A stretch of DNA of 64,000 nucleotides from Gammaproteobacteria bacterium (GTDB taxonomy: Bacteria; Pseudomonadota; Gammaproteobacteria; JAABTG01): assembly GCA_017999615.1 (NCBI GenBank), contig JAGNLM010000001.1, positions 62,001-126,000 on the forward strand, read 5' to 3'. A program made the translations under genes and the position numbers. Within the stretch, counting starts at the first letter, position 1. Every line of letters starts with the position of its first letter. Of the stretch, positions 49,038-57,341 are shown piece after piece. Under the pieces are notes generated by a model. It was not told where the DNA came from. It made no database searches and saw only the letters and a list, made by a program, of their open reading frames with translations.

Positions 49038-50249
49038 ATGCTGAAGCTCGCCTTCCGCAACCTCCTCCGCCACAAAGGGCGCACCGCCCTGACCCTGGGG
49101 GCCATCCTGCTCGGCGTCGTGGGGCTCATCCTGAGCGGCGGCTTCGTGCAGGACATCTACGTGCAGCTCCGGGAGTGGACCATCCACTCCCGCCTCGGAC
49201 ACCTGCAGGTCTATGCCGAGGGCCACTTCCACTACGGCCGCCGGCAGCCCTACCAGTACATGGTCGCGGAGCCGGACAGGGTCGCAGAGGGCATCGCGGG
49301 GGTGCCGCACGTGGTCGACGTGCTCCGGCGCGTCAACTTCGACGCCCTGGTCAACAACGGGCGCGGGGACCTTCCGGTGATGGGGGAGGGGGTGGAGCCC
49401 GACAAGGAGGCCCGGCTCGGCAGTGCCCTGCGGATCGTGAGCGGCCGCCAGCTGGCGGCGTCGGACCGGCTGGGGGTCCTGGTCGGGCAGGGGGTCGCCT
49501 CGTCGCTGCAGCTGCAGCCCGGGGACTACGTGACGCTGGTCGCGACGACCGCGGCCGGCTCCATGAACAGCCTGGAGCTCGAGGTCGTCGGGTCTTTCGC
49601 GTCCGTCTCGAAGGACTACGACGCTCGCGCCGTGCGCATCCCCCTCGATGCGGCGCGCGAGCTCCTGGACACCGACGCCGTGCACGCCCTGGTCGTCTCG
49701 CTCGACGACACCCTCGCCACGGAAGCGGTCCGCTCCGCCCTGTCCGCGGTGCTGCCCGCCGGGACCTACGAGGTGAAGTCGTGGGAGGAGCTCGACGACT
49801 TCTACCGCAAGACGGTCGCCCTGTACCGGCGGCAGTTCGGGTTCTTCCAGGTGGTCATCCTGCTCATGGTCCTGCTGAGCGTGGCAAACAGCGTGAACAT
49901 GAGTGCCTACGAGCGCACGGGGGAGTTCGGCACCCTGCGGGCCCTCGGGGAGCGCTCGAGCGGCGTCGTGCGCCTGATCGTGACGGAGAACGTGATGCTC
50001 GGACTGGCGGGGGCGTTGCTCGGAGCGGCCCTGGGGCTCCTTCTCGCCTGGGCCATCTCGCTCGTGGGCATCCCCATGCCCCCCCCACCGAACTCCGACC
50101 TGGGTTACACCGCACTCATCCGCATCGAGCCCCAGAGCGTGCTGCTCGCCCTCGCCATCGGTTTCGGCGCGACCGTGCTCTCCGCCCTGCTGGCGGCCTT
50201 CCGGGCCGCCCGTGTGCCGGTGGTGGACGGACTGCGCTGGAACGTGTGA
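49038..50249 (+). CDS. FtsX/LolC-type ABC permease
   Basis: A 403-aa permease paralogous to the previous gene, without the zinc ribbon. It has an N-terminal helix (LLRHKGRTALTLGAILLGVV), a periplasmic domain (about 50-275) with MGEGVEPDKEARLG corresponding to LGEGVEPDREQAVS of its partner, and C-terminal helices at 275-300, 320-350 and 370-395. The two would form a heterodimeric transporter core with the ATPase at 51248. It starts 17 bases after its partner. Confidence 0.92.
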   Translation: MLKLAFRNLLRHKGRTALTLGAILLGVVGLILSGGFVQDIYVQLREWTIHSRLGHLQVYAEGHFHYGRRQPYQYMVAEPDRVAEGIAGVPHVVDVLRRVNFDALVNNGRGDLPVMGEGVEPDKEARLGSALRIVSGRQLAASDRLGVLVGQGVASSLQLQPGDYVTLVATTAAGSMNSLELEVVGSFASVSKDYDARAVRIPLDAARELLDTDAVHALVVSLDDTLATEAVRSALSAVLPAGTYEVKSWEELDDFYRKTVALYRRQFGFFQVVILLMVLLSVANSVNMSAYERTGEFGTLRALGERSSGVVRLIVTENVMLGLAGALLGAALGLLLAWAISLVGIPMPPPPNSDLGYTALIRIEPQSVLLALAIGFGATVLSALLAAFRAARVPVVDGLRWNV

Positions 50250-50265
50250 GCGTTCGGGCGGCGGG

Positions 50266-51078
50266 CTACTGAAGCTTCTTCAGGTAGTCCTTGGTGAAGA
50301 CCTCGTCCGGCAGGTTGCGGCGCTGCATGTTCCGGTACTCCATCACCGAGCGGCTGCCCTTGCGCAGGGCGTCCTCCATCACGAGGCGCGCCGGCCGGGA
50401 CTCGCCCTCCATGGCGCGGAAGTCCTCGTAGCGGCAGGTCTTGAGGAGCCGGTTCGAGAGTGTGTAGAACTCGGCCTTGAAGGGCCGGAAGGAGCCTTTT
50501 TCGACCCAGTAGGTGACCTTGGGGTAGGTCACGCCGCGCTGCGAGGCCTTGAGCTCGAGGACGAAGAGTTCCTTGCGCTCCAGGGTCTCGGTGCGGAGCA
50601 GCGTGGCGTCGTAGTCGCCGGAGAAGTTCGCGCGGGCGAGGTCGCCGTTCGCGACCTGGCCGGTCAACTTCTGTGACAGGGGGAGTCTCACGGGCTGCGA
50701 GACGCTGGGCAGGAAGACCCAGAGGTCGCGCTGGCGCATCAGCATCATCTGACCCTTTTCCGAGGCCGGCGCGGTGGTGAGCACGACCGTGCTCTCCTTC
50801 CCCTTGGAGAGGACGCGGTACTCGTGGACGTCGGTCGTGCTGTCGCCCGGACTCGTCGTCGAGACGTGCACGTCGACCTGGAAGCCGTCCGCCGGGAAAC
50901 GGATGCGGTCGGCCATCTCGACGATGTGGCCGGGGTCCGGGTCCGCCGCGCCCGCCGTGGCCGCCGCGCCCGCTGTGGCCGCCGTGGCCGCTGGCACGGT
51001 GAGAACGGCGACTGCCCCCAGGAGGCACAGGCGGAGAGGGAGTCGGTATGTGAGTGACGCGCTAAATCCGGTTCGCAT
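50266..51078 (-). CDS. Outer-membrane lipoprotein-sorting (LolA-like) protein
   Basis: A 270-aa periplasmic protein. A signal peptide covers about the first 35 residues (LCLLGAVAVLTVPAATAA). It is followed by a LolA/LppX-like half-barrel: VVLTTAPASEKGQMMLMRQR, DLWVFLPSVSQPVRLPLSQK, NGDLARANFSGDYDATLL and ELKASQRGVTYPKVTYWVE. It should carry a lipid or lipoprotein through the periplasm from the ABC transporter to the barrel. It is encoded opposite to, and between, the permease and ATPase genes, an arrangement that leaves one exporter set split by an antisense gene. Confidence 0.9.
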   Translation of the reverse strand: MRTGFSASLTYRLPLRLCLLGAVAVLTVPAATAATAGAAATAGAADPDPGHIVEMADRIRFPADGFQVDVHVSTTSPGDSTTDVHEYRVLSKGKESTVVLTTAPASEKGQMMLMRQRDLWVFLPSVSQPVRLPLSQKLTGQVANGDLARANFSGDYDATLLRTETLERKELFVLELKASQRGVTYPKVTYWVEKGSFRPFKAEFYTLSNRLLKTCRYEDFRAMEGESRPARLVMEDALRKGSRSVMEYRNMQRRNLPDEVFTKDYLKKLQ

Positions 51079-51247
51079 GGCGTGCTCCTGGGGGATGTGT
51101 GCCGCCGTCCGGGGCAGGGTGCCGCTCGGGACTGTCCGTGCTGGCGCTGCGTGGCATTCGAAGGCCTATGTACCTATACTTCCCCGACGCGCACAAGGAG
51201 TTATCGAGGTTTTGCGAGATCGACTCGAGGGACATTTTGACGCCCCC

Positions 51248-51949
51248 ATGAGCGTCGTCCGTGTCGACCACGTCTCCAAGGACTACCGCCTCGGCCGGCA
51301 GACGTTCCGTGCGCTGCACGATGTCTCCCTGGCCGTCGCCAAGGGCCGGTTCCTCGCGATCGCCGGCCCGTCGGGGAGCGGGAAGTCCACCCTGCTCAAC
51401 CTGATCGGTTGCATCGATACGCCCACGGAAGGCCAAGTCTATATCGGCAAGGAAGAGGTGAGCCGTAAGACCCCCGACGAGCTCGCCGATCTGCGGGCCA
51501 GCGCCCTCGGGTTCATCTTCCAGACCTTCAACCTCCTGCCCGTGCTCTCCGCGCGGGAGAACGTCGAGTACCCGCTGCTGCACCGCAAGGAGATCTCACG
51601 CAAGGAGCGCCGGGAGCGGGTCGAGCACTATCTCGGGGTGGTGGGGCTCTCGCGCTACGCTCACCACCGGCCGAACGAGCTCTCCGGAGGCCAACGCCAG
51701 CGGGTCGCGATCGCCCGGGCGCTCGCGGGGAGCCCAGCCATCGTGCTGGCCGACGAGCCCACGGCGAATCTGGACTCGAAGACCGGCGAAGGGGTGCTCC
51801 GGCTGATGAAGAAGATCAACGAGTCCGAGGGGACGACCTTCATCTTTTCGACGCATGACTTCCGGGTCATGGAAATGGCGGACCGTGTGGTGAACATCAG
51901 CGACGGTCGGTTGGTGGGGACTGGGACGGAGGATTCGGGGCATGAGTAG
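51248..51949 (+). CDS. ABC transporter ATPase (LolD/MacB type)
   Basis: A 233-aa ATPase with Walker A GPSGSGKST, Q-loop FQTFNLLPVLSA, signature LSGGQRQRVAIARAL, Walker B IVLADEPTANLDS and the H-loop FSTHD. It is of the LolD/MacB/FtsE class, which fits the two FtsX-type permeases. ATG 51248 is preferred because the longer frame reads through the intergenic region. A possible promoter element TATACT lies at about 51174. It overlaps the next gene by 8 bp. Confidence 0.95.
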   Translation: MSVVRVDHVSKDYRLGRQTFRALHDVSLAVAKGRFLAIAGPSGSGKSTLLNLIGCIDTPTEGQVYIGKEEVSRKTPDELADLRASALGFIFQTFNLLPVLSARENVEYPLLHRKEISRKERRERVEHYLGVVGLSRYAHHRPNELSGGQRQRVAIARALAGSPAIVLADEPTANLDSKTGEGVLRLMKKINESEGTTFIFSTHDFRVMEMADRVVNISDGRLVGTGTEDSGHE

Positions 51950-53426
51950 AACGCAACACACGCTGCTGCCGCTCGCGCTCCTGTGCCTCGCCGCCGGCCC
52001 CGCCCGGGCCGAGGGCCCGTTGTCCCGCGAGGCCCTGTTTGGCCTGCCGCCGGCCGGCACGGCGGCGCCTGCACCCGCACCTGCACCCGCTTCCGCGCCC
52101 GCGCCCGCACCCGCGCCCGTTGCCGGTGCTCCCGCCCTCACCCCGCCGGGTGGAGACGAGAGCCCCGTGACTGCTGAACCTGGCGGACTCGCCGGACCTG
52201 GCGGGTCCGGTGGCCCGAAGGTCTCCGGTTTCCTCCACAGTCAGCTCGCCTACACCTACGGCGGCACGGGGCACTGGTCCCTCTTCCAGAACATGGCTCA
52301 GGTCTCCGCAAGCGGTCGGACCGATGGGGGGATAGGCTGGAAGGTGGGGGCGCGGGCCCAGGTCGACCCGGTCTACGCGGGCAACGACTACTTTCCCGGC
52401 GAGGTCCGCGACAACCAGAAGCATGATGCCTGGGTCTGGGAGAGCTACCTGGACTTCGCCACCGGCCCCGTCGAGTGGAGGGTGGGGCGCCAGCACATCG
52501 TGTGGGGCGAGGTCGTCGCCTTCTACTTCGCCGACGTGGTCTCGTCCTTCGACCAGCGCCAGTTCATCCTGCCCGACTTCGAGCTGAGCCGGCTGCCGCA
52601 GTGGGCCGCGCGCGCCGAGTGGTTCCAGGGGGATTTCCACGCCGAGGCCGTGTGGGTTCCGGTGATGACCTATGACGAGATCGGCAAGCCGGGGGCGGAT
52701 TTCTACCCGTTCCAGCCGGGTGAAACGCCTGGATTCACCACCACGATCCGCGATGAGCGCTTTCCGGACGAGGACCTGGGCAACTCGGGCTATGGCCTGC
52801 GCGCCAACTACCTGACCGGCGGGTGGGACGCCTCGTTGTTCTTCTGGAGCTCTCCGGACCGTTTCCCGGTGTTCAAGCGCAGCGTGAGCCTTGCGCCCAC
52901 GCCGACCATCGCCTACCGGCCGATCCACGAGCGGATCCACCAGTACGGTGGCACGGTGGCCAAGGACCTGGGGCCGTTCGTGGTGAAGGGCGAGGCGATC
53001 TACACCCGGGGCCAGCTCTACGAGACTGCGGACCCGGGGGAGTCGGATGGATTGCTGCGCAGCGACGCGCTCGATTGGATCGCGAGCGTCGAGTTCGCCT
53101 TCGAAAACGAGACGCGGCTCAATCTGCAGTACATCCAGGCCCGCGTCTTCGACCGTGAGCCCGGGATGGTGCAGGATGCCCTGACCAGCGTGGCCACGGT
53201 ATTGTTGAGCACGAAGGCGTTCCACCCCAAGGTGGCGCCCGAGATCCTCTACGCCACGGCGCTCGGCGACACCGACTGGAATCTGCAGGGGCGCGTGACC
53301 TGGGCGTTCCAGCCGAACTGGAGCCTGGTCGGGGGTGTCGACGTCTTCGGCGGAGGCTCGGACGGCTACTTCGGCCGGTTCGAGCACCAGGACCGCGTCT
53401 ACGGGGAGGTCTGGTATCGCTTCTGA
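51942..53426 (+). CDS. DUF1302-like outer-membrane barrel protein
   Basis: A 494-aa protein. A signal peptide (residues 1-23) is followed by an Ala/Pro repeat (PAPAPAPASAPAPAPAPV, about 42-60) and Gly-rich linker, then a beta-barrel. Typical DUF1302 features are SGFLHSQLAYTYGGTGHWSL, WESYLDFATGPVEWRVGRQH, IVWGEVVAFYFADVVS and a C-terminal aromatic residue (WYRF) for BAM recognition. Encoded in one operon with the ATPase, it is probably the outer-membrane receiver of the exporter. The Ala/Pro stretch comes from a DNA tandem repeat near 52065-52125. Confidence 0.88.
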   Translation: MSRTQHTLLPLALLCLAAGPARAEGPLSREALFGLPPAGTAAPAPAPAPASAPAPAPAPVAGAPALTPPGGDESPVTAEPGGLAGPGGSGGPKVSGFLHSQLAYTYGGTGHWSLFQNMAQVSASGRTDGGIGWKVGARAQVDPVYAGNDYFPGEVRDNQKHDAWVWESYLDFATGPVEWRVGRQHIVWGEVVAFYFADVVSSFDQRQFILPDFELSRLPQWAARAEWFQGDFHAEAVWVPVMTYDEIGKPGADFYPFQPGETPGFTTTIRDERFPDEDLGNSGYGLRANYLTGGWDASLFFWSSPDRFPVFKRSVSLAPTPTIAYRPIHERIHQYGGTVAKDLGPFVVKGEAIYTRGQLYETADPGESDGLLRSDALDWIASVEFAFENETRLNLQYIQARVFDREPGMVQDALTSVATVLLSTKAFHPKVAPEILYATALGDTDWNLQGRVTWAFQPNWSLVGGVDVFGGGSDGYFGRFEHQDRVYGEVWYRF

Positions 53427-53467
53427 CCGCGCTCCCGTTGGCCGGGGGCTTTCCCCGGGGCTCCGGT

Positions 53468-54265
53468 CTAACGGCCGGCGGAGGCCCGAGCGGTCTCCCG
53501 TTCGGAGAACATCCGGCCCCCGTCGGTGAGGAAGTCCCAGATCGCCGGCTGCTCCGTCCGGACCTGCTCCAGGAGCTCGACGCCGTCCCGATAGCACGGT
53601 TGCCGCCGGCCGTGGTACTGCACCGGGGGCCCGGCGGGATGGAAATGGATCCCGAGGCGCCCGAGCAGGCGCAGCAGCGCCGGCATCATCACCGCGCACC
53701 AGTGGGTCACGCCCCGCTCGGTGCTCATGCGGGCGATCTCGCGCATCAGGCCGATAGCCATCGTGGGGATGAGGCGCTGGTCGGTGGGTCCGGAGGTGTC
53801 GTCGCGCGCGACGCTGTGCTCGTCCGGGTAGAGCCCCTCCGACTGCCGGCGGCGGAAGTCCTTGGAGATGGCGAAGCGGGAGATCTCCGCCGTGCTGCCC
53901 GGGGGGAAGGGGGCCCGGCTGCGGCAGACGGCGTGAAACGGCAGGTCGCTCGGCCGGCTGCCATCCGGCAGGATCAGTCGCACGGTGCCCGCGACGTTGC
54001 CCGTGGGGCGGTGCACCAGTAGGGCATGGACCGCGCGCTGGTCGTAGGCGTCGTACTCCATGCGGTCAGGGAAATGCGAGGGGTCTTCGAAGGCGTTCTC
54101 GACGCAGTACACCTGGTAACGCAGGCGGAACGCGGCCTCGCGCAAAGCCGGGGTGTCCGCGCGGACCATGGTGAAATACTGCTCGTACACCTCCGCGAGA
54201 CTGGGGGGTGCGGGGCTCGGGTTCGTCGTCACAGCGTGCTCCGGTGCGGGACGGTCGCCTCTCAT
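53468..54265 (-). CDS. PEP-CTERM/exosortase system-associated acyltransferase 1
   Basis: A 265-aa acyltransferase of the autoinducer-synthase/FeeM-like GNAT group; its features match the exosortase-associated family TIGR03694. These are LREAAFRLRYQVYCVENAFE, ERGVTHWCAVMMPALLRLLG and RFAISKDFRRRQSEG. Such enzymes probably link a fatty acyl group, possibly from an ACP, to an amino compound. The start is ATG 54265; a shorter start is possible since the first 20 residues are non-conserved. It is divergent from a second member at 54711. Confidence 0.9.
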   Translation of the reverse strand: MRGDRPAPEHAVTTNPSPAPPSLAEVYEQYFTMVRADTPALREAAFRLRYQVYCVENAFEDPSHFPDRMEYDAYDQRAVHALLVHRPTGNVAGTVRLILPDGSRPSDLPFHAVCRSRAPFPPGSTAEISRFAISKDFRRRQSEGLYPDEHSVARDDTSGPTDQRLIPTMAIGLMREIARMSTERGVTHWCAVMMPALLRLLGRLGIHFHPAGPPVQYHGRRQPCYRDGVELLEQVRTEQPAIWDFLTDGGRMFSERETARASAGR

Positions 54266-54435
54266 GACCTGTTTGCGTGCGGTTGTCGGCGTTCTTTACA
54301 GGAGTTCTGACCCTTGCGGGCCGGATGCCCACGTCCGGGGCGGTTTGCCAATCTTGCCGCAAAATGGTAGAGTTAGGCTGTTTTGCTTAGTCTTAACCTC
54401 AGGAAACTCCGCGTCGGCTGTTCTTACGTTTGTCG

Positions 54436-54463
54436 GCAGTCCCTGGTGGTTCGCGGGGACTGC
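54436..54463. promoter_or_regulatory. Inverted repeat, candidate activator site
   Basis: A perfect 8-bp dyad GCAGTCCC...GGGACTGC with a 12-base spacer, located about 100 bases upstream of the sigma-54 promoter at 54560, the usual distance for an enhancer-binding activator such as PrsR. The function is inferred from position only. Confidence 0.45.
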
Positions 54464-54559
54464 GGCCTCAGAAGTCTCCCATCCGGTGGATAGCGCCGGG
54501 CCCCAAAGACAGTGAGATAGGGCCATTCGCTGATGACCTGTCCAAGCTTTTGTGACGCA

Positions 54560-54575
54560 TGGCGCATTTTTTGCC
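54560..54575 (+). promoter_or_regulatory. Sigma-54 promoter of acyltransferase 2
   Basis: TGGCGCATTTTTTGCC has GG (54561-54562) and GC (54573-54574) ten bases apart and the typical T-run before TTGC. It lies 135 bases upstream of ATG 54711 and excludes the longer frame starting at 54552. Confidence 0.75.
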
Positions 54576-54710
54576 TATATTCTGCTGCCCGGTGCCGGGG
54601 AGGGGCGCGCGATCCGCGTCGCTGGGGAGCCTCGGGCGGTGACCGGTGCGTTGCAGTGCGGTCACGGCGTGGGTGAATCGGTGAGAGTGCGGGGCAAGAG
54701 GGGGTGCCGC

Positions 54711-55475
54711 ATGGAGACCAAGCCAGCATTGGGGGCATTTGCGCTGAATGCTCATCCCTACGAGGCGGTCATCGCGGACACCGAGCCGAGCAGAAGTATT
54801 GCGTACCGCCTGCGGTATCAGGTCTATTGCCTCGAAACGGGCTTCGAAGACCCGCTGCACTTCGATACGAAGGAGGAGTCGGACGAGTTCGACGCCCACT
54901 CCATCCATTTCCTGATCCGCTGCACCAACACCGGTGGATGGCTCGCCAGCGCCCGTCTGGTGATCCGGCAGGAGCAGGGACCTCTCCCCGTGGAGAGTCA
55001 CTGCCGGATTGATCCGGCCCGTCTGGGCGCGCTCAGCCGCCCCGATGGCGAGGTCTCTCGGCTCCTGATCGTGCGTCGCGACCCCCTGGTCGGGCCGGTG
55101 AGCCGGTTCGAGGCGGAGGGACTCCTGAGCGCCCGTACCGAGATGCTGCGCCGCCTGTTGATCGGGCTCTGCTCGCGAGCCCGAGACCTGGGTCTTCAGA
55201 ACCTCGGGTTCTTCCTGGCTCCATCGCTGAAGCGCGTGTTGACCCGGCTGGGGATCGAGGCCCGCCTGATTGGGGACGCCTGTCATCACCGGGGGGTGCG
55301 CCATCCCTACCTCGGAAACGTCACCCAGGCGCTTGAGGCCCTCTACGCACACGGGCCGGCGACACCCGGCGTCGAAGAGGTCAACGAGCCCTATCGCCTG
55401 TATTCCCAGCTGGACCTGCCGTTGGCTCGCGCCGTGCCGTTCGCGGCGGCACGCCTGGGGTCGACCTCGGTCTGA
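54711..55475 (+). CDS. PEP-CTERM/exosortase system-associated acyltransferase 2
   Basis: A 254-aa second member of the TIGR03694-like group: RSIAYRLRYQVYCLETGFED, SARLVIRQEQGPLPVESHC, GEVSRLLIVRRDPL and LGFFLAPSLKRVLTRLGIEA, with LPLARAVPF at the end. It is moderately similar to the divergent gene at 53468, including the shared RLRYQVYC core and the following Glu. The start at 54711 is supported by the sigma-54 promoter upstream. Having two family members under apparent RpoN control links them to PEP-CTERM expression. Confidence 0.88.
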   Translation: METKPALGAFALNAHPYEAVIADTEPSRSIAYRLRYQVYCLETGFEDPLHFDTKEESDEFDAHSIHFLIRCTNTGGWLASARLVIRQEQGPLPVESHCRIDPARLGALSRPDGEVSRLLIVRRDPLVGPVSRFEAEGLLSARTEMLRRLLIGLCSRARDLGLQNLGFFLAPSLKRVLTRLGIEARLIGDACHHRGVRHPYLGNVTQALEALYAHGPATPGVEEVNEPYRLYSQLDLPLARAVPFAAARLGSTSV

Positions 55476-55614
55476 GGGTTGGAGTGCGGCCGCGCGGGGC
55501 GCGGCGCGCCTGGGAGTCGTTCGTCCCCCAGGGGTGGGGGCGCCCGGGTCACGTTTGCGGCCCCGGGGGCGCGGGGAGGGGTGCTGGCCCGGCCTGGACC
55601 GGTGCGGTGACCGC

Positions 55615-56079
55615 TCATCCCGGTGACGGAAACCCCTGCTGTCTCCAGGCCTCGTAGACCACCACCGCCACCGCATTCGAGAGGTTCAAGCTCCGGCTCC
55701 CGGGCACCATCGGGAGGCGCAGCACGTTCCCCGGCCCGATCGCGGCCAGGAGCTCCCCGGGCAACCCCCGGGTCTCCGGCCCGAAGAGCAGCGCGTCCCA
55801 CGGCCGGTAGTCGGCGTCGGCGTAGGACCCGGTGCCCCGGGTCGAGAAGGCAAGCACTCGCCCCGGGCGCTCCTTCTCCAGGTACGCCTCCCAGCTCGCG
55901 TGCTCCCGCACCTGCGCCCACTCCCGGTAGTCGAGCCCCGCGCGGCGGAGCTTTGCGTCCTCGAGCTGGAAGCCGAGCGGGTGGATGAGGTGCAGCGTTG
56001 CCCCCGTGTTGGCGCAGAGGCGGATGACGTTCCCCGTGTTGGGCGGGATTTCGGGCTGGTAGAGGACGACGTGGAACAT
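55615..56079 (-). CDS. trmL: tRNA (cytidine/uridine-34 2-prime-O)-methyltransferase
   Basis: A 154-aa SPOUT methyltransferase that modifies the wobble base of leucine tRNAs. The three family motifs are present: VLYQPEIPPNTGNVIRLCAN, LLFGPETRGLP and PGSRSLNLSNAVAVVVYEAW. The length is normal for TrmL (YibK). Gene order here is not informative. Bases 55476-55614 and 56080-56258 hold nothing I can identify. Confidence 0.95.
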   Translation of the reverse strand: MFHVVLYQPEIPPNTGNVIRLCANTGATLHLIHPLGFQLEDAKLRRAGLDYREWAQVREHASWEAYLEKERPGRVLAFSTRGTGSYADADYRPWDALLFGPETRGLPGELLAAIGPGNVLRLPMVPGSRSLNLSNAVAVVVYEAWRQQGFPSPG

Positions 56080-56258
56080 GGTGAGCGGGCCTGGCTGCGA
56101 GTGGACGCGCGGGGGAGCGGAAGCACACAGGTTACCCGGAACGCCCGCGTGACGCGGCTCGCGCCGCGATGGTCCCGTGTTTTGCCGCCGAGTTGCGCTC
56201 GTTCACGCTGAACCATAAAGTGGGTCCACTTTCTGGTTTGTTCCTCACCAGGCTTCCG

Positions 56259-56378
56259 ATGATCACCGTCAACATCCACGAGGCCAAGGCGAAGCTCTCC
56301 GAATGCGTGGCCGCCCTGGAGCGTGGGGAAGCGGTCCTGCTCGCGCGCCGGAACGTTCCGGTGGTGGTGCGATGGTGA
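56259..56378 (+). pseudogene. Truncated Phd/YefM-type antitoxin start
   Basis: ATG 56259 opens MITVNIHEAKAKLSECVAAL and continues to ARRNVPVVVRW, the typical first 38 residues of a Phd/YefM antitoxin (DNA-binding half). It stops where pyrD begins. The C-terminal toxin-binding part and the toxin gene are gone, so this is a remnant. Its end overlaps the pyrD start by 7 bp, so it may still supply translational coupling. Confidence 0.75.
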
Positions 56379-57337
56379 GCGAGCGTCTCGCGGTCGAGTT
56401 CTGCGGTCTGCGCCTGCAGAGCCCGCTGGTGCTGCTCTCGGGCTGCGTCGGCTTCGGCGACGAGTACACGCGGGTCGAGGGCTTCGACCACCGGGAGGTG
56501 GGGGCGGTGTGCCTGAAGGGCACGACGCTCGAGCCGCGGCTCGGCAACGCCCCGCACCGGGTCTACGAGACGCCCATGGGGATGCTGAACGCCATCGGGC
56601 TGCAGAATCCGGGGGCGCGCTACGTCGTGGAGAAGATCCTGCCCCGGCTCGACTTCTCCGAGACCCGCTTCATCGCCAACATCGCCGGCTCCACGGTGGA
56701 GGACTACCGCGAGGTCGCGCGCGTCTTCGACGACTCCCCGGTCGACGCCATCGAGATCAACATCTCCTGCCCGAACGTGAAGGCGGGCGGGGCGGCCTTC
56801 GGCAACGATCCGGACGTGTCCGCGCGGGTGGTCGCTGCCTGCCGGGCGGTGACCAGGAAGCCCCTCATCACCAAGCTCTCCCCGAACCAGACCGACATCC
56901 GCGAGAACGCGCGCCGCTGCATCGAGGCGGGTACGGACGGGCTCTCGGTCATCAACACGCTGATGGGGATGGCTATCGACGTGGAGACCCGCCGGCCCGT
57001 GCTCGGGAACAACCAGGGCGGGCTCTCGGGGCCGGCCATCAAGCCGATCGCGCTCCTCAAGGTGCACGAGGTCCACCAGGTGGCGGCGCCCCACGGCGTG
57101 CCCATCATCGGCCAGGGCGGGGTCACCTGCGCGGAGGACGCGCTCGAGTTCCTCATCGCGGGGGCGAGCGCCGTAGGCATCGGTACTGCGCTCTTCTACG
57201 ATCCTCTCGTGTGCGCCGGGATCAACGCCGGGATCCTTTCCTACCTGGACCGCCACGGCCTTGGGCGCGTGGGCGAGCTGACCGGGTCGCTCGTGCGCCA
57301 CGACGCGGTGTCGGCGTGCGAGGTCTGCATCGACTGA
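56372..57337 (+). CDS. pyrD: Dihydroorotate dehydrogenase, class 1B catalytic subunit
   Basis: A 321-aa FMN enzyme of pyrimidine synthesis. The active-site Cys is in IEINISCPNVKAGGAAFG, the FMN and orotate contacts include GLQNPGARYVVEKILPRL and TKLSPNQTDI, and the C-terminal phosphate-binding loop is IIGQGGVTCAEDALEFLIAG. A Cys base indicates a class 1 enzyme; the class 1B type would need a PyrK electron-transfer subunit, which is not seen nearby. The start at ATG 56372 overlaps the antitoxin remnant; the genuine family start (VSERLAVEFCGLRLQSPL) agrees with it. Confidence 0.95.
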   Translation: MVSERLAVEFCGLRLQSPLVLLSGCVGFGDEYTRVEGFDHREVGAVCLKGTTLEPRLGNAPHRVYETPMGMLNAIGLQNPGARYVVEKILPRLDFSETRFIANIAGSTVEDYREVARVFDDSPVDAIEINISCPNVKAGGAAFGNDPDVSARVVAACRAVTRKPLITKLSPNQTDIRENARRCIEAGTDGLSVINTLMGMAIDVETRRPVLGNNQGGLSGPAIKPIALLKVHEVHQVAAPHGVPIIGQGGVTCAEDALEFLIAGASAVGIGTALFYDPLVCAGINAGILSYLDRHGLGRVGELTGSLVRHDAVSACEVCID

Positions 57338-57341
57338 GGGG

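Larger units (their letters stand above)
54266..54710. other. Divergent regulatory region between the two acyltransferases
   Basis: These 445 bases contain no gene. They contain an inverted repeat (GCAGTCCC 54436-54443 / GGGACTGC 54456-54463), about 100 bases upstream of a sigma-54 promoter (54560-54575) for the right-hand gene. A weaker GG-N10-GC match lies on the minus strand at 54385-54398 for the left-hand gene. Confidence 0.6.

Noticed and set aside
46661-49156. An 831-codon minus-strand frame across the ThiF-like gene and the zinc-ribbon permease
   Set aside because: It overlaps two genes with clear motifs and shows only the Arg/Gly/Pro-rich composition of shadow frames.
51897-53699. 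A 600-codon minus-strand frame opposite the DUF1302 barrel
   Set aside because: The plus-strand gene has a signal peptide, family motifs and C-terminal Phe; the antisense frame has no domain.
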